Source: Mariniblastus fucicola (lineage in GTDB: Bacteria > Planctomycetota > Planctomycetia > Pirellulales > Pirellulaceae). Taken from it: a DNA stretch of 64,000 nucleotides. The stretch spans positions 6,262,001 to 6,326,000 of the forward strand of contig NZ_CP042912.1 in the NCBI RefSeq assembly GCF_008087665.1, in the 5' to 3' direction. This document shows, in pieces, positions 45,668 to 54,925 of the stretch. The number at the start of each line of letters is the position of its first letter. The stretch's first letter is position 1. The notes beneath the pieces are model-generated. The model was not told the DNA's origin, ran no database searches, and saw only the letters and a list, made by a program, of their open reading frames with translations. Position numbers and translations under genes: made by a program.

Positions 45668-46100
45668 AGCGGTTCCTTGGTTGTACCTCGGTAAGCTTCA
45701 CTTGTCGGGAGTGAAGCCGTTGGAATTGGCACCAGATCGACGGAGTGCGGGTTCCGTTGACGCTACGGCCTAAACCCGAGATTTCGGGTCATTCCGTTGA
45801 TACCAATACATGGATATTTATCGGTATTCGGGGTTTTTCAGCCACGAACTTAAACCGTTTGTCCGCTTTGGGAAGAATCACACAAAGCCGCCAAGCAATG
45901 GCAAGCATTTGGTGCATTTACGCCGATAGCAAAACTTGACAGAGAAATTGCCCAATTTATCATCGAATCAACGCCTTGCCCGGTAATTTGCATTCCAGGC
46001 GGACTCGGCGGACGTACTATAGAGAGCCGGCTTGCCGCCACGTTATGCAACGAAAAGGCACCGAGAACGCCCTTTTACCTGACCAGATTTCACTCGCATC
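45668..46100. other. Divergent intergenic region between TolC-like gene and membrane protein gene
   Basis: This 433-bp gap shows no coding frame of note. Towards the plus-strand gene it contains a promoter-like pair, annotated separately. The remainder is unremarkable. Confidence 0.4.
45936..45963 (+). promoter_or_regulatory. Candidate sigma-70 promoter
   Basis: A perfect -35 box TTGACA (45936-45941) is followed after 16 bp by TATCAT (45958-45963) as the -10 box. It points to the gene starting at 46101, leaving a leader of about 130 nt. Confidence 0.45.
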
Positions 46101-47624
46101 ATGATCCTATACGCCGTACTTGGACTGCTCTTTATCGCGATGATCGTTCTTGCGGTTCTCTCTGCGAAGAAAGATTGGCACTGGCTAAATCCCGTTCTTC
46201 TTGTTTTCATCTTTCTTGCCGGATCAGCGGCAATGATCGCGATGGCTCAGACGCTTCACCTGCGTCGGACGGCACTGAAGAAGCTCAACACGGCGGAACA
46301 GCGAGTGGCCACCGCTGAAAAGAATCGCCAGGAAATGATCTTCGGCGACATCAGCTCTGCCGAGTACGGACCGAATTCTTTGCGCGGCCTTAGCCAACAA
46401 GTCGAATTGATGCAGCTTGGTCGCGGTCGCGAATGGAGTGGAGGCACTGTCGAAAACGTCGACGGCGAAATCAAGTTCACCTTCCCGACCGAACAGCCGG
46501 AAAACGAAGACGCAAACATGTCGTTGAATGACGTCGAGCTATTCGCATTTGCAAACGACGCGCAAAACAGACCTGTATCTTTTGTTGGCAAGTTTCTGGT
46601 TGTCGAGCAAACTCCCAAAGAACTGTTCTTGAAGATTTCGGTTCCGATCGCGAACTGGGACGAGTACCGAGCGCCCAAGGCGGCAACGTGGACTTTGTTC
46701 GAGCGAATGCCTTTCGACAAGCACGGCATTTTCCGCGACCTGTATCGTCACTTGTTCCCCGAGGAAGCTTCTTTGGCAGCAAGCGATTTTAACATTGGAA
46801 AATTCCGCCAGTTCCTGACGACCAACGAGTTCGCGATTCCCGCTGCGAAACTTGGCATGGATCCGGCCAGCCCGGAATACGAACGGCTGATCGACGAAGT
46901 CTCTTTCGACGGACTGTCGCTCGGTACCATTGATGCGTGGGTGGACAAAGCCCCTAATCGTCAGAGTGAAAGATTCGAGCCGACACCAGCAGAAGTCTTC
47001 ATCCGCTACAAGTTCACCGGCAACTCAAACGAAACCTATACGGTCGACGACAAGACCGGAAAACTGGACACCGACGGTACTTTCTCCGTTCAAGGTCACG
47101 CGGTCGATCCGCTGCTACACCTTTCGCCCGGTTCTGAATCACGCGATGTATCTTTCCGCAAGGACGACATCGTGGAAATCGACCAGCGAACGGCTGAGGG
47201 TTACCAACGTCCGGACGGAACTCAAGTGCCGCCATTTGTGGATCGCGAACCAAATGTCGTTGTGGAGGATCGAATCTTCCGTCGCAAACTGGTGGACTTT
47301 CCCTACGAGATGACGAATCTCTACAACCGTGGATTTCAGGCTGAGACCGATCAACAACGTCTCGCAAGCAACAACGAAGTCCAGGATACCGCTCTGCAGG
47401 ATTTGCTGAAGCAGCAGCAGGAACGGACGCGTGAAAAGATTGCAATCGAGAACGACAACAATCTGCTGAGAAACGACCTCGACCGCGTTTCTGCAATCCT
47501 TCAGCAACGTGACCAGCAGGTTGCAGAAAATGCTCGCAGAATCGAGTCGCTTGAGATGAAGCTCGAAGAACTGCGCCGCAGCATCGAATTGCGAGCCCAG
47601 TCGATCAGCTCGTCTTCCCGCTAG
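46101..47624 (+). CDS. Membrane-anchored protein with C-terminal coiled coil, unknown function
   Basis: This 507-residue protein has two N-terminal helices (about 3-22 and 29-51), a short coiled coil (55-75), and a mainly beta soluble domain (about 80-400; NWDEYRAPKAATWTLFERMPFDKHG). The C-terminal coiled coil (about 420-500; LLKQQQERTREKIAIE, then RIESLEMKLEELRRS) is rich in Gln, Glu and Arg. I do not recognise a family. The layout suggests an envelope scaffold or adaptor. Confidence 0.75.
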   Translation: MILYAVLGLLFIAMIVLAVLSAKKDWHWLNPVLLVFIFLAGSAAMIAMAQTLHLRRTALKKLNTAEQRVATAEKNRQEMIFGDISSAEYGPNSLRGLSQQVELMQLGRGREWSGGTVENVDGEIKFTFPTEQPENEDANMSLNDVELFAFANDAQNRPVSFVGKFLVVEQTPKELFLKISVPIANWDEYRAPKAATWTLFERMPFDKHGIFRDLYRHLFPEEASLAASDFNIGKFRQFLTTNEFAIPAAKLGMDPASPEYERLIDEVSFDGLSLGTIDAWVDKAPNRQSERFEPTPAEVFIRYKFTGNSNETYTVDDKTGKLDTDGTFSVQGHAVDPLLHLSPGSESRDVSFRKDDIVEIDQRTAEGYQRPDGTQVPPFVDREPNVVVEDRIFRRKLVDFPYEMTNLYNRGFQAETDQQRLASNNEVQDTALQDLLKQQQERTREKIAIENDNNLLRNDLDRVSAILQQRDQQVAENARRIESLEMKLEELRRSIELRAQSISSSSR

Positions 47625-47742
47625 AGTGGATTGCTTCCCCAGTCGGCTTGTCTTTCGCGATCATTGATCCGATAAATGTAGTGGCAGAGTTGCGCTTATC
47701 CGAAGCGTCAACTCATACACCAGTCACGACAAGGTGCGATTG

Positions 47743-48624
47743 ATGGGTTTTGAGGATCGACAATACACGCGCGAAGACTCCATGTTCGGTGGCGACCGAA
47801 CCGGACTGGCTCAGTTCTCCATCGTTGCGATTCTGATCGCGATCAACTTCATCGTCTGGATCGCTGATACGTTCTCGCCGGTGGTTGTGAAAATCCCGGA
47901 AGCCGGCGTTTACGTTCACTGGGTCAGCAGCTGGTTGCGGCTTGACACAGGGCGTCCGTGGATGATCTGGACGTTTCTGACCTACGGCTTCACACATGCC
48001 TCGATTGAGTCGAGCATCTGGCACATCATTTTCAACATGTTCGTGCTGTTCATGTTTGGACGACCGGTTGCGGAGCGTTTGGGACGATACGAATTTTTGA
48101 GGTTCTATCTGTCAGCAATCGTCTTCGCGGGCCTGGCGTTTTTCTTTTGGTATCTGATCATCGGCGAGCGAGGCTCCTGTGTTGGCGCGTCCGGTGCGAC
48201 GATGGCAGTTCTGATTCTGTTCATTCTTTGGTACCCACATCAGAAGCTCTATCTGATGGGCGTGGTTGAAGTTCCGGCCTGGCTGATGGGGGCTGGAGTG
48301 ATTGGCTACGATCTGTTGCGAGCGTTTTCTCCAAACTCAGAGGTCGCCTGGCAGGCTCATCTGGGCGGTGCACTTTTTGCGTGGCTGTATCTGCACTTTG
48401 AGTGGAATTTTCGCTGGATGGGTAGCTTGACCGAGTGGATTCCAAAGCGGAAAGGGAATTTGAACATCTACAACCCGGACACACGTTCGACGAAGTCCGA
48501 TCAGCTTCGCGTAGAAGGCGACAGGATCCTTGCCAAAATCAGTGAAGAGGGTGAGGAGAGTCTGTCTCGCAAAGAGCGTAAGACGCTTGAGAAGTACAGC
48601 AAGATGCTTCGCAGCGAAAAATAG
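47743..48624 (+). CDS. Rhomboid-family intramembrane serine protease
   Basis: This 293-residue membrane protease has the catalytic Ser in GASGATM and the His in AHLGGALFAWLY; WHIIFNMFVLFMFG contributes the conserved His/Asn region of the second helix. The C-terminal roughly 70 residues form a charged cytoplasmic tail (SRKERKTLEKYSKML), like the zinc-less tail of GlpG-type bacterial rhomboids with an added coil. The ATG at 47743 is preferred over an adjacent GTG at 47734. Confidence 0.9.
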   Translation: MGFEDRQYTREDSMFGGDRTGLAQFSIVAILIAINFIVWIADTFSPVVVKIPEAGVYVHWVSSWLRLDTGRPWMIWTFLTYGFTHASIESSIWHIIFNMFVLFMFGRPVAERLGRYEFLRFYLSAIVFAGLAFFFWYLIIGERGSCVGASGATMAVLILFILWYPHQKLYLMGVVEVPAWLMGAGVIGYDLLRAFSPNSEVAWQAHLGGALFAWLYLHFEWNFRWMGSLTEWIPKRKGNLNIYNPDTRSTKSDQLRVEGDRILAKISEEGEESLSRKERKTLEKYSKMLRSEK

Positions 48625-48748
48625 GGTCGCGAATCGTGTATAAAGAATCTTCGACCAGCTCAACTCAGGCCTGATCTCGCACGACTGCGACTCGTTGGGA
48701 GTTCTCCCAATGGAGGCCACTCACGGATTCGGTCCCAGCGAGCACTCA

Positions 48749-50251
48749 ATGAAGATCAAATTCATTCTTCCCGCCCTGACGGAATCCGAGAGTCCATTTT
48801 GGCGTCCCATCAAGTACTCGCTGTTTCCTCCGCTGGGGTTGGCGACAATGGCAGCCTACTGCTCGCCCGATGATGAGGTCGAGCTTGTTGACCAGCATGT
48901 TCAAAAGCTGAGCCTTGACGACCAGCCGGACATCGTCGCAATTCAGGTGTATATCACCAACGCATATCGAGCCTATCGAATCGCCGATCACTATCGCAGC
49001 AAGGGCTGTTTCGTGATTCTCGGCGGGCTGCATGTGACGTCATTGCCGCACGAAGCCGAACCTCACGCTGACGTTCTGTTTCTGGGTCCTGCCGAAGAAT
49101 CGTTCCCTCGCTTTCTGGACGACTATCGCAATGGCAACCCCGCAACGCGATATGTATCGCGCGACCGGACGCTGATCGGTGTCCCCAGAATCAGACGCGA
49201 TCTGATCCAGCGTCGACTTTACCTCGTGCCCAATTCGCTGGTAGTGACTCGCGGTTGTCCACACCACTGCGAGTTCTGTTACAAGGATGCGTTCTTCGAA
49301 GGAGGCAAGTCGTTCTATACGCAACACGTTGACGATGCGCTTGCCGAAATCGATCGCCTGCCGGGCCGACATCTATACTTTCTGGACGACCATTTGCTCG
49401 GCCATCAAAAGTTCGCTCGGGAGCTGTTCGCGGGTATGACCGGGATGAACCGTGTCTTTCAGGGAGCCGCGACGGTCGATTCTATTCTTCACGGAGATCT
49501 GATCGAGAAAGCCGCCGAGGCCGGAATGCGAAGCATCTTTGTCGGTTTCGAAAGTCTTGATGCCCGCAATCTGCGACAAAGCAACAAACGCCAGAACCTT
49601 GATCGTGATTACGAACGCGTCACAAAGCGACTTCACGATCTGGGAATTATGATCAACGGAAGCTTCGTTTTCGGACTCGACGGAGACGACACGACCGTCT
49701 TCCAACGAACCGTTGATTGGGCAGTTGAAACGGGAATCACGACCGCGACTTTTCACGTCGCCACGCCCTATCCGGGGACGGCGTTCTATTCGGAGATGGA
49801 ACAGGCAGGACGATTGATGTCGGATAACTGGGACCTTTATGACACGCGTCATGTCGTCTTCGAGCCGAAACGTATGACGGCCAGCGAGCTCAAGTCAGGC
49901 TACGACCAGGCCTATCGGGATTTCTACCGCTGGACTGCAATCACGAAAGCTTCAATGTTCCACGGAACGGTCAAACATCGGCTCAAGCACTTTTTCTATG
50001 CGTCTGGTTGGAAGAAATTCGAACCGCTGTGGAACCTGGTCATTCAAATGAAGCGGCTCAACTTGATGACGCCTCTGTTGGAAGCGATTCTCTCAAGAGT
50101 CTCCCGAGGGAACCTGTCAGGCACCACGGAAGAGCCCGCATCGAGCGCGATGGCAGCCGGATCAACGGACAGGCACCCGGGAAATCGCTTGCCAGTCATC
50201 GATTCGCCGCTGGTTCCAGCAGAGAACGCCTCGCAGAATCGAGCTTCATGA
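48749..50251 (+). CDS. B12-binding-domain radical SAM protein
   Basis: This 500-residue protein has an N-terminal cobalamin-binding-like Rossmann domain (about 1-125; SLFPPLGLATMAAYC, VILGGLHVTSLP, EAEPHADVLFLGPAE). A radical SAM domain follows with RGCPHHCEFC (Cys170, Cys174, Cys177) and later GFESLDARNL. The family includes methyltransferases such as hopanoid C-3 methylase HpnR and many of unknown substrate. The last roughly 60 residues look disordered. The ATG at 48749 is chosen because the B12 domain starts there. Confidence 0.87.
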   Translation: MKIKFILPALTESESPFWRPIKYSLFPPLGLATMAAYCSPDDEVELVDQHVQKLSLDDQPDIVAIQVYITNAYRAYRIADHYRSKGCFVILGGLHVTSLPHEAEPHADVLFLGPAEESFPRFLDDYRNGNPATRYVSRDRTLIGVPRIRRDLIQRRLYLVPNSLVVTRGCPHHCEFCYKDAFFEGGKSFYTQHVDDALAEIDRLPGRHLYFLDDHLLGHQKFARELFAGMTGMNRVFQGAATVDSILHGDLIEKAAEAGMRSIFVGFESLDARNLRQSNKRQNLDRDYERVTKRLHDLGIMINGSFVFGLDGDDTTVFQRTVDWAVETGITTATFHVATPYPGTAFYSEMEQAGRLMSDNWDLYDTRHVVFEPKRMTASELKSGYDQAYRDFYRWTAITKASMFHGTVKHRLKHFFYASGWKKFEPLWNLVIQMKRLNLMTPLLEAILSRVSRGNLSGTTEEPASSAMAAGSTDRHPGNRLPVIDSPLVPAENASQNRAS

Positions 50252-50374
50252 CAGCATAAAGGCTTCGGGCGGATCTCGAATTGGATTTTCGACCCCGATT
50301 TCATCTGGCAGTGGGACTTCTTTCGAGGCCGTGCTAAAATTGACGCTTTCCATCCAGCTCCCCATCGCTATCTC

Positions 50375-51415
50375 ATGTCAGAAACATCGACCGCCCCGCA
50401 ACTTGAAAACTGGACCCGTCAGCAAGTCGTCGAACTGTTCGAGCTGCCGTTTAACGAATTGCTTTTTCAGGCAATGACCGTTCACCGGCAAAACCACGAA
50501 CCCAACACGGTTCAATTGAGCACGTTGCTGAGTATCAAAACCGGTGCCTGCCCGGAAGACTGTGCTTATTGCCCACAGAGTGCTCGATACAAGACCGGAC
50601 TGAAGACCGAAAAGCTGATGCCGCTTGAGCAGATCGTTGCCGCCGCGACTCGAGCCAAGGAAAACGGCGCCAGTCGCTTCTGCATGGGCGCCGCGTGGCG
50701 CAGTCCGAAGGATTCCGACATCGATCAGGTCTCTGCGGCGATCCGCGCGGTCAAGGATCTTGGGCTGGAAACCTGCGCGACTCTGGGCATGCTCAAGGAA
50801 AAACACGCAGAAGCACTGCAGGAATCTGGGCTGGATTACTACAACCACAACCTGGATACCTCGCCGGAATTTTATGGCGACATTATCTCGACGCGGACCT
50901 ATCAGGATCGCCTGGATACACTCGAAAACGTCCGCCACGCGGGCATGAAAGTCTGCTGCGGTGGAATCGTGGGTATGGGAGAAGACGTCGACGATCGAGC
51001 CGGGTTGCTGGTTACGCTGGCGAACCTGGACCCGCAACCGGAGAGCGTGCCGATCAACAACCTGGTCAAAGTCGCGGGCACTCCGATGGCCGAAAACGAA
51101 GACCTTGATCCATTCGAGTTCGTTCGCACGATCGCAGTCGCCAGAATTTTGATGCCGAAATCGTACGTGCGGCTTTCTGCGGGACGAGAGCAGATGAGCG
51201 ACGAACTTCAGGCGTTGTGTTTCCTCGCAGGAGCCAACTCAATTTTCTACGGCGACAAGTTGCTGACAACCGGAAACGCGGCGACCGATCGCGATCGACA
51301 ACTGTTCGCTCGGCTCGGACTTAAGTCGCTCGGTGGTCAATTTGAAGTCGCACAATCAGAGCAGTCAGCGGAAGCTTGCGAATCGCCCAAGGGATGCTCA
51401 AGCTGTGAAGCTTGA
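50375..51415 (+). CDS. bioB: Biotin synthase
   Basis: This 346-residue radical SAM enzyme inserts sulfur into dethiobiotin. The [4Fe-4S] motif CPEDCAYC (Cys59, Cys63, Cys66) and the BioB signatures [24 protein letters not shown]-like [11 protein letters not shown], and RLSAGREQM, which holds the [2Fe-2S] cluster Arg, are all present. The Cys-rich C-terminus (KGCSSCEA) is unusual and might bind metal. It is the only biotin gene in the window. Confidence 0.95.
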   Translation: MSETSTAPQLENWTRQQVVELFELPFNELLFQAMTVHRQNHEPNTVQLSTLLSIKTGACPEDCAYCPQSARYKTGLKTEKLMPLEQIVAAATRAKENGASRFCMGAAWRSPKDSDIDQVSAAIRAVKDLGLETCATLGMLKEKHAEALQESGLDYYNHNLDTSPEFYGDIISTRTYQDRLDTLENVRHAGMKVCCGGIVGMGEDVDDRAGLLVTLANLDPQPESVPINNLVKVAGTPMAENEDLDPFEFVRTIAVARILMPKSYVRLSAGREQMSDELQALCFLAGANSIFYGDKLLTTGNAATDRDRQLFARLGLKSLGGQFEVAQSEQSAEACESPKGCSSCEA

Positions 51416-51463
51416 GCCGTTGTTGGGCCGAGAGTACGACATCAAGACGTGCCTCTCTTCACA

Positions 51464-51482
51464 GGACTTTCAGTTTAAGTCC
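51464..51482. terminator. Possible bidirectional hairpin
   Basis: GGACTT (51464-51469) pairs with AAGTCC (51477-51482) around a seven-base loop, in the gap between the converging bioB and DUF4912 genes. A T-tract is absent, so support is mainly positional. Confidence 0.3.
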
Positions 51483-51505
51483 GCTGCCAACGATTAACGT
51501 CGCGG

Positions 51506-52630
51506 CTATTCGACTTCGTCGATATCCCGAGTCAGCGGTTCCATGACTTTGGTGTTCCGCTCGATCGCCAGCACCGTTGTTCGTTGCTCGGTACCGTCTC
51601 GACTGGATGCGATTACCGGTAGCACCTGACGTCGATCCGGAAGATCCATCTTGAGCACAAACGTTCCGTCGGTTTCAACATGCACCGGTTCGCCACCGAC
51701 GGAAACGCTGGCTTGCGGATCCGTCGATCCGTGAACGATCATGTGAGCGTCCACCTGAAATTCGAATCGGCGGGACGTTGGATAAATCGCAGAACCAAGT
51801 CGCTGGAATGCAGGAATGTGCATCGGCTGTCGTGATTTTTCCTCAAAAACAGCTCGCAAGTCTGCAGACGCAAGGTTCGGATCGTTGCCGCCGCTGAGCG
51901 AATAGTATCGTTGAGCATCATTGGTGATGTCGTTCCAGGTACAGTCCGACGCTTCACTCGCCTTGGGCATCGCGATCTCGTTGCTTTTCGCGATCAGATG
52001 AAATCGACCTGATTCGCCGCAGAGGTAACCGATTACAACCCGGAAATTACTGTTCTGTGTTTTGATGTTGATGAACCAGTTGTTGACGCCACCGTGAACA
52101 GGAATCTCTTCCACAATTTCTTCGACAGCGTTTGTGTTTCCTTCGTTCGAAATTTCCAACAACCGAAGCACCGGTTTTGCTGCATGCCATTTTCCTGCAA
52201 AAGCGGCCCGAGCGCGACTGACTGAAGATCGGGTGATCTCCCAATAAGCCTGAACCCAGAACGGATCGCGGACCACCAGAACGATGCGATCTTTTTCAGG
52301 AGCCGTGTGACTGCGACGAGCTTCCATGATCCTGGCAAGATCCTTGAGCTGTTCTTCCTGTTCGCGTTGTGCTCGAATCTTTTTCGCGATGGCTGAATCG
52401 GATCCCGTCGAACGATCCCCACGGCGAGAACGCGACGTTGACTTTGAAGCCGGAGAAGCAACCGATGCGGCTTTCTTCTTTTTGGATTTCCCGCTCTTTT
52501 TGGCGTGCTCAAGAATGGCGCCAATTAACTGAGCCTTTCTCATCGAATGCCAACCGGGGATGCCTTGCTTGCGGGCAAGTTGAGCGAGCTCTTTTGATTT
52601 CTGAGACTGCAATGATGCTGCGGTGATCAA
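51506..52630 (-). CDS. DUF4912 protein with Rho-N/SAP-like N-terminus
   Basis: This 374-residue protein begins with a short helical Rho_N/SAP-like motif (1-45; KSKELAQLARKQGIPGWHSMRKAQLIGAI, typical for nucleic-acid binding). A basic linker follows (KSKKKKAAS, RSRRGDRS), then a DUF4912 domain (about 110-250; VVRDPFWVQAYWEI, NNWFINI, FRVVIGYL). A C-terminal beta-rich part has HGSTDPQASVSVGGEPV and TDGTFVLKMDLPD. Its function is unknown. It ends 90 bp from bioB and is convergent with it. Confidence 0.85.
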   Translation of the reverse strand: MITAASLQSQKSKELAQLARKQGIPGWHSMRKAQLIGAILEHAKKSGKSKKKKAASVASPASKSTSRSRRGDRSTGSDSAIAKKIRAQREQEEQLKDLARIMEARRSHTAPEKDRIVLVVRDPFWVQAYWEITRSSVSRARAAFAGKWHAAKPVLRLLEISNEGNTNAVEEIVEEIPVHGGVNNWFINIKTQNSNFRVVIGYLCGESGRFHLIAKSNEIAMPKASEASDCTWNDITNDAQRYYSLSGGNDPNLASADLRAVFEEKSRQPMHIPAFQRLGSAIYPTSRRFEFQVDAHMIVHGSTDPQASVSVGGEPVHVETDGTFVLKMDLPDRRQVLPVIASSRDGTEQRTTVLAIERNTKVMEPLTRDIDEVE

Positions 52631-53076
52631 GATTTTCTCCGAGAAGTTGGACCGTCAGACGGAAGTGGTCTAACGACGAAACCATCAGCGAATCCATGGC
52701 TGATAGGCCGTGTTATTCAAAATCGGATCCCTACCGATTCACGTACCAGCCCATGCAGCGAACACAATGGCTGGATTTTGCGGAGAGCAGCAAGCGCAAC
52801 GAGTGAGAACCAATTCCGTGGAATTGGCCAAAGCCCATAACATCTGCTTATTCCCACCCGCCGTTATCATTAATTTTACTGTTCGATCAGGTAACAAGCA
52901 AACTAAATCCCCCCGAACAGGTGGATTGCATTTCGAGAATCTTTTCGGCGTGTCAAACCTTGGCAATCAGCAGCACTTTGCGGGCGGAAGCTTGCAACTG
53001 CCTACCGGTCGAAATGGCGGTTAAGTCTGCAACACGCGCACGGCAGTTGCCGAGCAGCAGACTTTTGGTCAGCAAC
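52631..53076. other. Non-coding gap between DUF4912 and TPR genes
   Basis: This 446-bp gap shows only spurious open frames on both strands, such as a 104-codon plus frame at 52710-53024 with no start context or family character. No repeats or RNA-like structure were noticed. The DUF4912 promoter probably lies near 52640-52750. Confidence 0.4.
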
Positions 53077-54069
53077 TTACTCGCGTGACGCGACTTTGGT
53101 GGGTGACGTCGATCGAAGGTCATCCAACAGTCCTGCCAGTTGAGGCTCGCCGGGAAATCGATCGTTGGCGACGGTGAGTGTGCGAAGCGCATTCGTTTGC
53201 CGTCCGGAGAGAATCTGTAACCGGGCAAGCGTCGTAAACACTTCGCTTGAAACATCGCTCCTGTCCGCCGCGCGAGTTAGTACTTCGATCGCGGAACTGT
53301 TTTGATCAAGCTGATAGAGCGCTGCGCTTTTCGCAAGGATGGCGGATTCAGGTTGTCGATCCAACGGATACTTTTCCAACAACTGTTCAACCGCAGAAAG
53401 TGCTCGCAGCGGATCGCCAAGACTTTGATACGCCTCCACGATCTCAAGCTGAACGTCTTCGCGCGACCCGTCGATGCCGAGTGACTTTTGAAAGTCTCCC
53501 AACGCAGTTTGATGGTTGCCTCGCGCGGCGTGGATTCTTCCGCGCAGCAACCACGCCGAAGCCAATCGGTGGTTGTCAGAAAGTGCTCTGTCGACCTGTC
53601 TTTGAGCTGCAATCAGCTGACCGTCGGCGAGGTAGTATTCACCAAGTTCGACCTGAAGTTCAGGGTCGGAATTGGATACTTCGACCGCTCGCTGCATGAC
53701 TTCGATTGCTTGTGAAAGCTCGCCTTGCTGAAAATGAGTTCGTGCCAGGTTGGCGGCCATACGGTGGTCGCGCGGCATCTGCGAAGAGGCTTTTGCGAAA
53801 CACTCGCGGGCATCTTCGACCGCTCCACGGCGGAAGGCTTCGATGCCGTTGCCAGACCACTGTCGTGCGGCAGCAGCACGCGTTCGCATCGTTTGGCTGA
53901 ACGGAGCAATCGTCTGACAGCCGGAAAAAAAGAGGCTGGCAATCAACAACGTCGTCGCCACCAAAACCGCGTGCGGGCGATCCGGTTGACACTGGTTCGA
54001 TAAAGGAAGGAAGTAGCGCAAGCGATCTGAAACGTTGGAAGGAGAACCGCGAGACGTTATCAGAGTCAA
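53077..54069 (-). CDS. TPR-repeat lipoprotein
   Basis: This protein of up to 330 residues has a signal/lipobox FSGC (Cys51) preceded by an unusually long roughly 30-residue N-tail. About six TPR-like helical pairs follow (HRMAANLARTHFQQGELSQAIEVMQRAVEV, SAWLLRGRIHAARGNHQTALGDFQKSL). TPR lipoproteins act as protein-interaction scaffolds in the envelope. The next gene on the strand is 45 bp upstream. Confidence 0.85.
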   Translation of the reverse strand: MTLITSRGSPSNVSDRLRYFLPLSNQCQPDRPHAVLVATTLLIASLFFSGCQTIAPFSQTMRTRAAAARQWSGNGIEAFRRGAVEDARECFAKASSQMPRDHRMAANLARTHFQQGELSQAIEVMQRAVEVSNSDPELQVELGEYYLADGQLIAAQRQVDRALSDNHRLASAWLLRGRIHAARGNHQTALGDFQKSLGIDGSREDVQLEIVEAYQSLGDPLRALSAVEQLLEKYPLDRQPESAILAKSAALYQLDQNSSAIEVLTRAADRSDVSSEVFTTLARLQILSGRQTNALRTLTVANDRFPGEPQLAGLLDDLRSTSPTKVASRE

Positions 54070-54114
54070 CGTTGGGGCTCCACCTCGGAATCAAACCGGA
54101 TGCCCCGCTAGCGA

Positions 54115-54558
54115 TCAGGTCGGCTGTTCCAGTGATTGCATCAGCGTCGTCGAAATCGCCCGAAACACCATCTCCTGTGCGTCGAAATCTCGGTCTTCGC
54201 ACTGATACCAGAGCAACAGCGTATAGCCCGGAGTGCTGTAAACCTGCAGCTTGATGCGGACCAGAAAATCCAGACAGAAGAACAATGCTCCAAACGCCTT
54301 GCCTTCGAATTCGTCGAAATCAATCGATTCGGTAGACATCTCGAGGTCTTCGTAGCTTTCGCGCAGCGTATCGAAAGCCTCGTCCAGAATCGCATCGCCA
54401 TCGGCATCGGCGGGATGCAAATGCACTGACCAGAGTACGTGTCCGCCAGGCGATTCAAGCGAAATCGCACGCGGCAAGGGCTCGTCCGGCGCATCGGTCA
54501 GCGTCCAGTTTTCCGGATACTGAAACTTGAGTTCGTTCTGTTGATAGATTGCTGTCAT
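54115..54558 (-). CDS. Hypothetical small protein, possibly in an operon with the TPR gene
   Basis: This 147-residue soluble protein looks like a single alpha/beta domain (LKFQYPENWTLTDAP, ISLESPGGHVLWSVHLHP). The pattern resembles PsbP/DUF1795-like domains, but this is only an impression. It lies 45 bp upstream of the TPR lipoprotein gene on the same strand, so the two may be co-transcribed. Confidence 0.65.
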   Translation of the reverse strand: MTAIYQQNELKFQYPENWTLTDAPDEPLPRAISLESPGGHVLWSVHLHPADADGDAILDEAFDTLRESYEDLEMSTESIDFDEFEGKAFGALFFCLDFLVRIKLQVYSTPGYTLLLWYQCEDRDFDAQEMVFRAISTTLMQSLEQPT

Positions 54559-54925
54559 GATTCGAGAAGGCGTCTGCGTTTCGTGTCGAATGTAAATCGT
54601 ACATGGTAAGAATTACAAACGAAACGATTTTGAACAGACTTCGTACGAGGTATTCCGCGATTTTGGGTGAAAGAAAAAGGTTGCGTCTTTGGCACACGAA
54701 ATGCTCTTCCATTCCTTCGACAAATTGACCTTCATCGCAGGTTCCATCGTGACCCATCCGGGCAGTCCATCAGACAATGGACTACACCAATTCAAGACTT
54801 GGTCATCGCTCCGCTCACGAGGAATTGTAGGTTACCGTCAAACGCTTAATGGCCAGCCGAAGGCGACTTGCTGACGTTGTCGTCTCGGCTCGCCGTTGAT
54901 CGCGATGGCTGAACGGCCGTACGGC
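54559..54925. other. Non-coding gap with a decayed palindrome
   Basis: This 367-bp region between two minus-strand genes has no convincing coding frame. Near its right end lies a degenerate copy of the queE-queF palindrome (54847-54900). Confidence 0.45.
54847..54900. repeat. Degenerate relative of the 26-bp palindrome
   Basis: TTAATGGCCAGCCGAAGGCG at the left and CGGCTCGCCGTTGA at the right form imperfect inverted arms. They match the queE-queF repeat at most positions but carry several changes, consistent with an older copy of the same dispersed element. Confidence 0.55.

Noticed and set aside
52710-53024. 104-codon plus-strand frame in the gap after the DUF4912 gene
   Set aside because: It has no ribosome site or domain, has a mixed composition, and faces a competing frame on the other strand.
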